Part shown: one piece after another, positions 53,173 through 64,000 of the stretch
Numbering within the stretch: position 1 is the stretch's first letter
How the letters are laid out: each line of letters begins with the position of its first letter
Assembly (NCBI RefSeq): GCF_000005505.3
Contig: NC_016134.3
Span: forward strand, 6,882,001 to 6,946,000
Length of the DNA stretch: 64,000 nt
Direction: 5' to 3'
Source of the DNA: Brachypodium distachyon
Lineage: Eukaryota; Streptophyta; Magnoliopsida; Poales; Poaceae
Program-made: the position numbers and the translations under genes
The notes under the pieces: model-generated
What the model was told of the DNA's origin: nothing
What the model saw: the letters and a program-made list of their open reading frames with translations, nothing else
Database searches by the model: none

Positions 53173-55352
53173 TTGATTTTCATGTATATTTTCTATGAAG
53201 TGCATTTGAACTATGTTTAAATTTTAATTTGAACTATGTTTGAATTTGTATTCGATGGTTTTGGTATGTTTGGTTTGTCATATGTTGAAATGTCTAGTTT
53301 ATTTGAGGTGAATATGTGCAATAGGATGAGAGTTGGAAAATTTAGGGGGCCATTTTTTCTCGTGCTACTGCAGAGGAAAACTGTGGAGGAGAAAAAACCT
53401 GTTTTTCTCACTCCCAAAAACATGTATTTCTCCTCCAGTTTTTCTCATGCTGGTAGAGATGCTCTTAGAGATGACAAAAAATAATATTAGAAATAACGCT
53501 CTTCAAGAACCTTCACACATAGTGGCTGGTTCTTTTGCGAGAAGCTAGTGTTGTGGGCCTAATATTGCTTGATTAGAGAGTACAAAGGACGCGTTTGGTT
53601 GATGTCCATATTTGTCTTGCCAATTTTTGTTAGCCAAAAAATCAGCTATAATTTCTCGATACATGGTTGGCCAAATTTTTTGCAAGAATTGTGAACAAAG
53701 ATGCAAGAACGTGGAGAAGATTTCATTAACAACCAAAATTTTGTCTATCAATCAAACAAATACCAAAATATCACAGTTTATGAAAATTTGATAAGACAAA
53801 TTTGGATGCGAACCAACACACCCAAAAGAGCCCCGAGCGCGAATGCATTTTCAGTATAAATATATCTCTTTTATGAACTTATGATGCTCAGAAGGAGGAA
53901 CCCTAGCCCCCGCGTCGCTCCTGGGGCGACTCGGGTGGCCACCCCAACTCCTAGCACCGCCACCAACTTTCCCCACCACCTCCTCCTCGCCACTGCCGGA
54001 GGATGCCAGGGGGCAAAGTCCCCAATGGCGGACGGCGGCGGCGAGGTGTTCCCCTGATGGCGGAGGCCCGATTTTGTGCTCTCGCTGACCAGCGGCTCCG
54101 AGCCGGGGCGGTGGCCCGCTCCACGCGGATCTGGGGTCTCGCACCCAGATCTGCTGGGCCTGTGGGTGGCGTAGTGCCCGGCAGGGCGCGGGTCAGCAAG
54201 TGGCCGGCAAAGCGCGGGCCGGCGAGGGGAAGCGGATCTCTTGGGCGGCATACGGGCGTCAGATCCATGGCTGCTGAGGTTGTGGCGTTTCTGTCTGGTG
54301 GGGTAGGGCTCTGTGGGGTGTGGCGGGCTACGTCCGCGCTCTAGAGCGATGGTGGAGGGGGCTCTGGTAAGGCTTTGTCAGCTCTTGGGCCCAATTCTCC
54401 TCTCGTTCGCGGTGGGTTGTTGGTGGATGCTGGTGAAAGCCTTGCATCGACAATGTCGGTGCCGGCGACGATGGCGTCTTTGGACGTCGTTTACCTTCTT
54501 GAAGGCGTTGTCTTGCATCCCCATTGTAACCCGCCCTTGGCAAGCGAGGTGTCTCCGAGCGAAAACTCATATCCGGTTTTCTGGACCGGCAAATAGCGGC
54601 GGCTTCGGTTGCCGTTCTCTCCTTGGAGGCATTACCTTTGGAGCCCTCATTTGACGGCGGTGGATGTGTTGCGGTGAGCTCGGCAGGGGCTTGGCCAGGG
54701 ATTGCGGCTTCGAGTGGCGTGGGCACGCCGGTGCGCGGTACCTGTCGAGGCGATCTCCTCTTTGCTCCGGTCGTCGAAGAAGCGCAACTCTGTCTACGTT
54801 CTTCTGGCATTTAGGAGTTGCTCTCTGTTCGGTGTCGTTGGAGCGGGTGGCAGTTTGTTTTTGTGGTTGCGACTTGTTTGTCGGGTGTGCTTTGTTATAC
54901 TCGTAGTCAAGGTTTTAGTGGGGTTTTCCTTAAATAAGCTTCGCATTGTGCGGTTTCGGCTCGGTTTCCATTTTAAACAGAACCACTATATTTTTCTTAA
55001 TGAATTACATGAACACGCTGATCCCTCGACGAGGTGCCATAAAAAAAAATCTCTTTGGCTGCCCTATACAAGCGTCCCTTGCTACTGCTCCAATGTCTCT
55101 TTTCCCCGGGGTACACCAAATTGCAATCATGGATGTGTTGCGTGACGTATCGGCTACATTTTCAAGTTTCAATCATTTCAAGTAGACCGTCCCTGTCATC
55201 TCCCGTTGTGATCTCATCCGGTTGTCCCGTGCGAAACTTCAATTATCCAAAAAAAAAAAATTTAAAAAATGAAATGGAAATACTACATCGCCAAGGTCGC
55301 CGCTCTTACAGTTCCTCGGTGCGCATTCTCCGCTTCTACCCTGCTTCCGCCC
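53173..55352. other. Intergenic with a GC-rich segment; no supported gene
   Basis: Anonymous AT-rich sequence, then a GC-rich stretch at 53880-54830 that opens long frames on both strands only through composition. None shows a known domain. The segment begins after a TATAAATATA and the wording GGAACCCTAGCC, as in retroelement or gene-leader fragments. The last 100 bp before 55353 are the beta-galactosidase 5' region. Confidence 0.45.
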
Positions 55353-58300
55353 ATGGCCGCCTCGCCGTCGCCTTCGCGGTTTCGGCCCCTCCTCCCGCTT
55401 CTCGTCGTCGTCGGTGCTTGCTTCGCCGCCTCAGCATCGGCGGCAGGGCAGCTGAGGGAGGTGGTTGGAAAAGGGACGGATGGACTCTTCTTCGAGCCGT
55501 TCAACGTCAGCTACGACCATCGCGCGGTGCGCGTCGGAGGGGAGCGGAGGATGCTCGTCTCTGCGGGGGTCCACTACCCGCGTGCCACACCCGAGGTGAG
55601 GATGCCGCCCGCAGCTTGTGCAAGGGGAGCTTTTGGGGGGAGTTGTTGGTGGTTGTGGACCAGTCCTGTTGTAGCCGATTTTAGTCAAGCGGAAGCGGCT
55701 GGAATATGTGGGGGTTTGGAAATGTGGGGTTGGTGTTGCTTGATCTCCGTGGTGGTTGCGGCTGCTGCGATTGAGCACCGAGGAACGGCGTGGGTGTTCT
55801 TCTGTGCCTCTGGTGGGAATTGGGGATGCGTGTTTGTGGATTAGTGGGATGGTCGACTGGATGAACTGGAGAGATTTGAACTTTGTTTTAGCTTATGAGC
55901 GATTGGGGTTCACATTGGTGTCGTCATTTGTATTGTTTGTTTTTTAGATAATATTTGTATTGTTTGTAGCTCTCAGTAAACTCTTGCAAATTGTGACAGA
56001 TGTGGCCTAGTATAATTGCAAAGTGCAAGGAAGGTGGTGCAGATGTAATTGAGACGTATATCTTTTGGAATGGGCATGAACCGGCCAAAGGTCAGGTAAT
56101 GTAGTTACCATTTTTTTTTCACTCCGGTTGGAACATATTTTGTCCTTGAAGAGTAACTTATGCATCTCCCCACTTTCTCCCCCAGTATTACTTTGAAGAA
56201 AGATTTGACCTTGTGAGATTTATAAAGCTGGTTGCTGCTGAAGGTCTATTTCTTTTCCTTCGTATCGGCCCATATGCTTGTGCTGAATGGAATTTCGGGT
56301 CTGTCTACATCTTAACACTCAACTGTTGAAATATCTTAAGCACATCAGTTCTAGTACTTACTAGAGCATTCAATTGTGCCTTATGAATTTCCTTCTTATT
56401 CTAGACATTGGCACACATGCGCATGCCTGTGTTGTATTCTTACACGTACATATCCTTGTACAACTAACATTATCCTTTTGAGATTTTATGTATATGCTTA
56501 ATTTGATCACTGTATTTGACAATGTTACCATAGCTATCTCAGTCAGTAACTGGTGGATCTTAAATGGGCCAAATAAGCATGATTATTGTATCTAGTATCT
56601 TAGCTTTCGTGGATCCAGAATTTATACCATGTGGGTGCAATGGGTGCAAATGCACCAATTATATCAATTTATAGACTTAAAACACATGAAACTTGAAAAA
56701 TTATAAAGAGATGGCCAAATTATGTGGGTGCAGCTGCACGCTCACCATTAACGTGGATCCGTCACTGTTGTGGTTGACACTTCACAACCCCTAGGACTCA
56801 AGGAAGATGGCATATTATTTTCTGCTGTTCGGAGGATGGTATGCTATATAAATGCTTAATTTCATGGTTCATACAGACATCCTCTCACCATTTGTGTTAT
56901 TCTAGTATTTTGCGCGAAAACCAAGGCATGCATATACCTTCCTTCATTAGGTCATCAATTGTTATCAGATGATGTGTACTACACTATCTCGAAGAAATGC
57001 GAGGGGTATAGAAAAGGGAAAATGGTAACAAGCTATCTCAAAATCGGTACAGTGACATGTACTTGGGAAAACGAATAGTGCTAATGACAAGTATAGGGGA
57101 ATGGAAGAACTACATGTTATCGAGTGTTTTCTATGTGTACAGCTGGTGTATGTAAAAGTCATCTACCCAAACAGTTTGTTTCTAGTAATATAACAATGGT
57201 GCAGAAAAAGGTTAATTATAGGGAACGTGTCAATTGGTATACCTTTTTTTTTCAGAACAGTCAGTTATCAAATCAATCAAACTTTTCACAGTTATACTCA
57301 TAATTTTTTATACATTGCAAACTACAGATTGCTCACATTATATACTCACCAGTTATTAGATTTCAGACATATTTTTTTTCGTTTTCTTTCTCTTGTAATA
57401 CAAGTTGTGATGGATTTCCTTTTTTCTCTCTCCCTCTAAATTAAACATATGCTTAGTGGTTTCTGTAAACTAAAACAAAATCTTGGTAAGTTCATGCTTA
57501 CGGCTTCATGCCGTTCTTTTTTAATTACATTTCTAATATTCTGAATTCTTTTAACAGTATTATTCATGTTATTTATTTGTTCTCTGTCCTTTTTTCATGC
57601 ATTTCTGTAGTGGTTTCCCAGTTTGGTTACGTGATATCCCTGGCATAGAATTCCGTACTGACAATGAGCCATACAAGGTAAAATACAATACATATTTGAT
57701 CCACGGCCTTCTGTATCATAGATTTTTCATCTTATAATAATTTATAGTACATGAAGTCAGAAGGTTCCTGCACTTATGTGTGTATCAACAATGTACAATT
57801 ACAATACATGACTTTAGTTTGAGGAGCAAGCTCAAACACTTTTTGTGACCACTAAGTCGTATAAATATTTGAACAGGCTGAAATGCAGACTTTTGTGACA
57901 AAAATTGTAGACATGATGAAAGACGAGAAGCTTTATTCCTGGCAAGGTGGTCCCATTATATTGCAGCAGGTCTGAAACCATTCTTAAATCTCAGTTATTG
58001 AATATTTTTAGCTAAACGAGTGAGATATAGATTTCTTTTATGGACCAGATAGAGTGTTTCAACTATATGCAATCTGACCAGTTTGACCTCTTCTCAGAAG
58101 GAACTCTGTTCTGATTAGCAAAGATCATTCTTGTGGTCACCTTAATGCAATAACTTTTTCAAGAGATATATCTGTGGTGTTCAATAATTGATTATGTTTT
58201 GTTTCAAATTTGGATAGCAAACTGTTACTATTGATCCAATGTTGCTTTGTTTCAAACTTTCAATGGGTCATGGGGTTAAATGTGTTGACAGGGTATAGAA

Positions 58301-61300
58301 ATAAATCATTCGTGATCAATATAAGTTTAGAATCTAGAGGTGCCATTTGCACATTAACCTACTTCACTGCTTAAACCCTCCATTTCACAAAGGTTGGCGT
58401 ATTTTGTTTCGTTAAGACATGGCTTTGACCAATGATAACTCTGTTAATATGTGTTTTTACATACATGAAATTTATATACATAGATTCGTCTTTAAAAGTT
58501 CTTTCTAATAATCATGATTTTGTATCATACTCCCTCCTTTTCACAAAGGTTGGCGTATTTTGTTTCGTTAAGACAAGCCTTTGACCAAGAAATACTCTAT
58601 CAATATGTAAGTTATATGATACGAAACCATGATCATTAGAAAGAATTTTTAAAGACGAATCCATCGATATAAATTTCATATATGAAAAAGCACATATCAA
58701 TGGAGTTTTCATCGGTCAAAGCCTTGTCCTAACGAAACAAAATACGCCAACTTTTGTGAAATGGAGGGAGTATATTTTACATATTAATAGTGTAATTCTT
58801 GGTCAAAGCCTTATTTTAACGAAACAAAATAGGCCAACCTTTGTGAAATGGAGGGAGTACTCCATACCCCCTTTGGACTCTTTGTGATAGAATTTGCCAT
58901 TACACACTTGCACTGCACCATTGATTGCTGATTGGCATGTTGTCTAAATTAATTTTGTTAAATAGTTTCAAACTACTCTACTTTCCAATACTAACGATTT
59001 GATTTCAAATCTGTTTGGTACATAGTTTTCTGCGTGACGCTGACAAAACAAGTCCAATATCAACCATATCGATAATTCATAAGATTAGACATATTTTATG
59101 AGTATGTTTATGTGTGTACTGTCTTTAAGAAAGACATTTCTTACTTGGCCATGCTATATTTTTTTTAACTTTCACCCATATTTGTATTTCGTACAAGCTA
59201 TACTCACTAAATATGTGCTTATTTCTATTATCTAAAAATATGTATCCCCTCCGTCCTGAAATAAGTGACATGGATTTCTATAAGAATCTATACAAATCCA
59301 CGCCACTTATTTCAGGACGGAGGGAGTAGTTCTTTTCTAGCATGCCATTTCTAGGTATGAAAACAAATCAATGGAAAACTAGCAACTTCGTCACCATGCA
59401 GCTTCACAACTCTCTGGTGGTGTTATTTCTTGGTAAAGAAAGTAGATAAAATTACACAGTGTGACTTCATAGTTCACTACTCTTTTGCTACCACAATTTC
59501 CTATCTTGTGTATTTTAGGCAATCTGTGCTAGGTTTGCCTGCAGCAACATGCAGGCTGTTCTGTTTGCATGTAGAACAAGATATGAGTGAACATACACAA
59601 ACCCTAGACACTAGTTAAATGGTCCTACCTTAAATGGTCGTAAACTTGTAATACCCATACACAGTATCATTGCATTTGAAAAGGTATAACACTGCAACAA
59701 ATGAACATCTGAAGTCTGAGGCTTGATAGCATAGCACCATAGAAGCCTGGAGTCTTGAAAAACCTGTCGAGTCAAGCCAAAGGGAGATATACACAAGCAG
59801 GGCGAGACCATAGCCCAAAACACCATACTGATCAGGGGATATGGTGCCAACGACTCCAAAGTAAGGAGAGCGGTGAGTGGCATCACAAAGACTTCAATTA
59901 TCGGGACCATGCGCAAGAAGGAGGCCGCACTCCTCTGGAAGGTTGGACTGTAATGGACAGTGCAAAAACTGCAAGTAATTCAGAGGCATGCTATAATAGT
60001 AGAGCAATGATAAACTAGATCATATGCATCAGTTCAGTCTTTTAACATAGAGACTTCCATAGTTGCGAACACAAGTTAGACAAGATGTTTTTACGTGTGC
60101 ACAATCTCTCTCTGCATAGAGGTTTTGTTTGAGACTTAGTTTGTGGATGTGGACTGTTGGCTTGCATGCTGAAGTGATAAACCTCCCTGCATGGTGTTAT
60201 ACTCAACACTTGTTGAGGGATTTCTGTCGGCGGATGCTAGACAAGTTGATTGTGGTTACATGAAACTTCTTCATGTTATTTGTTCAAATTCATACACAAT
60301 CTCAATCAAGCAACCATTGTGATCTTTCATATCCGAAACTAAAGATACATGCAACATACTTATATGAGGCTGACGAGGATGATTGATGCTTATGTTAATT
60401 CTGCTACATACATTAGAAACACAAATGAGTAAATTCTTATCTTCTTATTGGGTATTGTCTGGAGATTGTTTAACAGATCGAAAATGAATATGGGAATATC
60501 CAAGGCAAGTATGGTCAAGCAGGCAAGAGATATATGCAATGGGCAGCTCAGATGGCACTTGGGCTTGATACTGGCATTCCTTGGGTGATGTGCCGGCAGA
60601 CTGATGCCCCCGAACAAATTGTAGGTGATCTTGCAACCTTGTGAGATTGTTTTTATTTTATTGCTTATGTGTTCCTATGAGTTTTGTTAACTATGTGAAG
60701 TAAGCGAGTTCTGACTCATATGTTCTTCTTGGTAGCTCGATACTTGCAATGCATTTTACTGCGATGGGTTCAAGCCAAATTCTTACAATAAACCAACAAT
60801 ATGGACTGAGGATTGGGATGGATGGTATGTAGTTTCTTCCTCGATTCCTTCTGGACCTTTTATCTTCTTTTATTTTGCTTGAAGCACTACTATGAAAATA
60901 TTACTAGGATAATCAGGTGTTTGGTTGTGTGGACTGTGATACTGCTTTGCATGATTGTAAGTCTGGGACCCCTGTGTTTCATCCACCTGAGATAAATACA
61001 GCTTGCATACATTGTGGTTTCCTATTGATCATGCAAGACAGTACTCATGTTTCCTTTAATGGACGGGCAGGAGAACTTCATGCATTCATGGTTAAGCAGG
61101 TCTAGTTTATGTTCAGACAACAACCTCGTCAATTCATGATAATGTTTCTAATATTTAACTGCACTTTGTTGTCAAGTGCTATGATTCTGAGAAAATTTGT
61201 TTCAGTATTGCTGCCAAAATCGGCTTTTGGCTATTATGGCATAAAATATATTTAAATATGATAAACAAGATACTCCTTCCATTATCAATTTATAAGGTGC

Positions 61301-63067
61301 GTTATTATGTGTGCGTTATAATTTTTTTATCATTAATTTGTGCAAAAATATATAGATTGATCATGTAAATAAATATATATATATATACACCTTTCTACTA
61401 TTTTTGATAGCATATTGGTACTTGAAATATTAGTCAAATTCTTTCATTGGAGACTGTAAATAGTCAAGAGCGCCTTATATTTTGGAATAGATAGTATTGA
61501 GTTTCACATTATAGGAAGCTCTTGAGTTTTCTCTTTCTCCATGCATAATATCCATATGGCTGGACTTTTCCATCATCCTTCTTCAGGAGCAAAGTTATAA
61601 AACATATTGCTGCACCTATACCATATTACTGTTTTCTTGTATACACGCATACAACCTATCATCTCCATGAATTGTTTACGGTTTACTGAAGTATTAGATG
61701 TATATGTAACTTTATGCACATGGATTGTCAGGATCTACAACATGATAGCCAATTTGAATGACGTCCCATATACCCGAATCAGTAGCAATGAAATGAGCAT
61801 GCATGTCATGTGTTGTTTCCAATAGGCATAGTTAGTAACATAAAAAATTGGATTCCTCCCATGCACATCGGACTTAATCGACATATTTGACTCCTTTGAC
61901 GATTAAACCAAAAGCAAAGGGGGGACCTTGATCACATTGTCATTGTTAGTCAAAACCAACAAGGGATTGTAGATGTGCTCTCAAAGTTGCATATCTCACA
62001 TTCCTAAGTCCGGTTGGCATTATTTCGGTCTGCGGTTCTTCCTCTAGCAACGTCCTTGCGTTTCCTGATGATGGGAACCTCTTGGCAGAAAGATCCACTC
62101 GATTAGGGTCTAATCCGTTTTGAACCTGTCCTCAGAGGTATCCTCCGGCAAGCGTTGTTGGCAGCTGAGGTTTCTAGAACGCGCAGGAGATGAGATCTGC
62201 CTACATTCCATGCTGCTCATGCAGTTGTCTTGGCTATCGGGTAAGGTTGCCCTGCCACCGCATGCCCTGATCTTGGCCGCGAGGGAGAGCGACTCTGCAC
62301 TAGACTCGCATTCATGGTCGTATTCGCCATAATCCACATGGTCAGGAAATGGATGATTCTCATAACCGGAGGCGTAGTCATTGTAGAGCCCCTTGTCGGT
62401 GGAACCAGACATAATCTTTGAAGGAGTCAGAGACGACGTCAATGGCGAAGATTCGGCACTCCATGGTGGGTGCCCGCTGTCGATGATTGGTAAAGTGCTT
62501 GAATATGTAAGTTGGCTATGCCTAATGTATCGTTGCTTGGCAGGTCTAGGCCCTCCTAAGGGCAACAACCCTACGCTTTGCTTTTGTCTTTATTATCTTG
62601 AGAAGGATTATGACGTACAAGGATATCGAGTACAGTGGCTAGATGGGATCTAGAACTAGGTGACCTCGAGATCTTGGTTGGCGATGTAGCTTGTGCGATA
62701 TTCTTCCTCTTCTGCAGGGGCTTCCGTGTTCCGTCTCTCTTATATATGTGTATATGTCGTCGTGATGGTCTTGGTCTCTTGGGGTCATCTCCTAGTACGG
62801 CCTGCATTGCCTTGATGTACATCTTCAATGGGATGCTACCTCCTTATGGGGTGTTGCCATATCTCCTCGGAGTCCTTCCTTAATACAACTAAGGTGTCTT
62901 AGGTGGGTATGTCTGATGTGTTGTTTTTGTTTTGAGTATATCAGTCTCATATATTGTGCAGGTATGCCGACTGGGGTGGACCATTGCCTCATAGGCCAGC
63001 CGAAGACAGTGCTTTTGCTGTTGCTCGTTTCTACCAACGCGGCGGAAGTTTACAAAACTATTATATG
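55353..63067 (+). CDS. Beta-galactosidase (GH35), first eight exons; gene continues beyond window
   Basis: Secreted cell-wall enzyme that removes terminal beta-galactose from pectic or other glycans. Exons: 55353-55595, 56000-56095, 56186-56298, 57611-57677, 57877-57969, 60477-60620, 60736-60824 and 62962-63067. They total 951 nt (317 aa), in phase throughout. The start at 55353 gives a signal peptide (hydrophobic [19 protein letters not shown]); an in-frame ATG at 55269 would add 28 residues and bury it. GH35 motifs: [60 protein letters not shown] (acid/base Glu208) and [12 protein letters not shown] (nucleophile Glu277). The text is closest in my memory to the AtBGAL9 clade. The next exon is not found before 64000, so completeness cannot be judged. 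Confidence 0.93.
58374..58857. mobile_element. Nested Stowaway MITEs of one family in beta-galactosidase intron 5
   Basis: The inner element 58532-58770 (239 bp; TA at both sides) has ends CTCCCTCCTTTTCACAAAGG and TTTTGTGAAATGGAGGGAG. It interrupts an outer copy of the same family: left part 58374-58531 starts CCCTCCATTTCACAAAGG, right part 58771-58857 ends CCTTTGTGAAATGGAGGGAG. Both carry TTGGCGTATTTTGTTTCGTT near the left end. Confidence 0.88.
59245..59326. mobile_element. Stowaway MITE, 82 bp, in beta-galactosidase intron 5
   Basis: Near-perfect inverted halves: TCCCCTCCGTCCTGAAATAA and TTATTTCAGGACGGAGGGAG, flanked by TA. It is almost entirely stem. Confidence 0.92.
61272..61497. mobile_element. 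Degenerate Stowaway-like MITE in beta-galactosidase intron 7
   Basis: Weakly matching ends CTCCTTCCATTATCAATTTA and CTTATATTTTGGAATAGATAG, with an AT-rich body including an (AT)n run near 61370-61387. Confidence 0.5.
62110..62830 (-). mobile_element. Ty3/Gypsy-like LTR end and leader fragment in beta-galactosidase intron 7
   Basis: On the minus strand: a TATA-like TATATAAGAGAGAC (about 62736-62750), an AATAAAGACAAAAGC phrase near 62588-62602, GTAGGGTTGTTGCCCTTAGG, then GACAGCGGGCACCCACCATG near 62474, and an open frame starting [20 protein letters not shown] (about 62413). This order resembles the LTR end and gag leader of grass Gypsy elements, where a GACAGTGGCGCCCACC-like phrase is usual. 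No gag domain is clear and no second LTR was found. It is a fragment, and the classification is tentative. Confidence 0.4.
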
Positions 63068-64000
63068 GTAAGATGTTTCTCCAAAAGAGTGTTGGTCCAA
63101 CAGAAAATTTAGAAATCCTGTTTACAAAACTTAGATGCTGACCATTTAGATAATTTTATGATGTGTTAAATTCTTAGCCTAGCCCAAATACATTTATCTG
63201 GTTGTAATAATTATATGTTTCTTTCATGGTGGAATATCATCTACTTTGTATGCCATTTAGAGCAAAAAGACCTTTTCAGTTTTGCGCATCTAAAGCTCCA
63301 TATCTCAGGTGTATATGCACTTTATGCTGACTGGAGCATCTCAGTATATTTGTGCCCAGTGGTTTCAGTCTAACCCATATAACGGACATATGTGTATGGC
63401 TCCAAGATTCATGTGAACGAAAGCAGTGGCGGAGCCAGGATTTAAAGTTTGGTGGTGCGAACTTCTAAGCTCAGAAAATTGAAGACTCAACCCAATTCAT
63501 TCAACATAAGTAATGCTTCGAAATAAATCTGGGTTCTAAAGATCTATCGAAAAAAAAAACTGCCAAACGCATAAAACACAACAGAAAAAGTAATAAAACA
63601 ACTATGTGGACTCCCGACACTCAATCCATCATTCACTGTCCTTAAATGTTCATGAGATTCACGTATCAATTTAAATCTTAGCACATTTTCTATAGTTGTT
63701 TCAAATTTTTTAACAAGAGAAGTGCTCCTATATATACAACAGGCTATGGCCCTTGCTAGAGTGCAGGCCTGAGTTTAGTTAACTTGTTAGCCGGTGATGG
63801 AATTCTTGGCTTTTTCAAAGATTGGGAATTCCTTGATTATCAAAGAAATATCTTTGATATTTCTAAGGGCATGCGAATCTTTTGTAGAGGACCTTTGTGG
63901 TAGGCCTGGGCCTTTACACGTACGAGCTGGCCCATTGCTCACAACACGAAGCATCATGGGCAGGAAGCCCCTCCTTCCTCCCATCTGCTACTTAGCCTTC
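63068..64000. other. Beta-galactosidase intron 8 (partial) with repeat-like sequence
   Basis: No further exon recognised. From about 63423 the text GTGGCGGAGCCAGGATTTAA, followed by GTTTGGTGGTGCG, is a phrase I associate with dispersed grass repeats; a related phrase (TGTGGGTGCAGCTGCACG) occurs in intron 3 near 56723. Confidence 0.45.

Noticed and set aside
53851..54810. Several 100-160 codon frames on both strands
   Set aside because: GC-rich composition artefact; no motif, no splice structure, and no agreement between frames.

Overview
The window is nuclear DNA of a grass. I infer a Triticeae-like Pooideae genome because it is dense with Stowaway MITEs (CTCCCTCCGTCC-type ends flanked by TA), Copia elements and spliced genes with standard plant GT-AG introns; one dispersed repeat near 52.1 kb looks like a type I know from wheat and barley relatives. 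There are no operons or ribosome-binding sites to report. The species cannot be fixed from the sequence alone.

Positions 1-18.3 kb are a transposon-like block very rich in the tetranucleotide GTAC. It holds the tail of one gene (2-127), a multi-exon gene of unknown function (gene A, 1198-2454), a frameshifted relative (gene B, 3239-5402) and, on the other strand, a complete 12-exon gene of 882 codons (gene C, 13158-16727) with a C-terminal Ulp1/SENP-like (C48) protease domain. A young, non-autonomous Copia element (5628-12558, minus strand, AACGG target duplication, two 1343-bp LTRs with three differences seen) sits in the gap between the converging genes B and C. The block's splice donors are unusually often GTAC. 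To its right are a fold-back structure (18.7-18.9 kb), a TTTGCCGAC repeat array with a hairpin (18.9-19.2 kb) and a decayed LINE RNase H fragment (20.2-20.7 kb).

Positions 21.4-55 kb hold three ordinary host genes. The first is an AIPP2/PAIPP2-type PHD-finger gene (23891-29370, plus) with a GC-AG intron and a decayed upstream exon. The second is a 24-exon SEC24 COPII coat gene (34179-46435, plus). The third is a small gene for a probable plastid membrane protein (47783-49534, minus), convergent with SEC24. Between and inside them lie MITEs, an old antisense Copia remnant (about 29.9-32.9 kb), an intron-containing plasma-membrane H+-ATPase gene fragment (49871-50755) and a frameshifted PIF/Harbinger transposase remnant (52690-53172).

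Positions 55.3-64 kb hold the first eight exons of a GH35 beta-galactosidase (plus), which include both catalytic glutamates. Its introns are swollen by nested Stowaway MITEs and a Gypsy-like leader fragment, and it runs off the right edge.

Exon boundaries were assigned by eye. For every gene given as complete, the exon lengths keep the frame to the stop codon, which is the main internal check.
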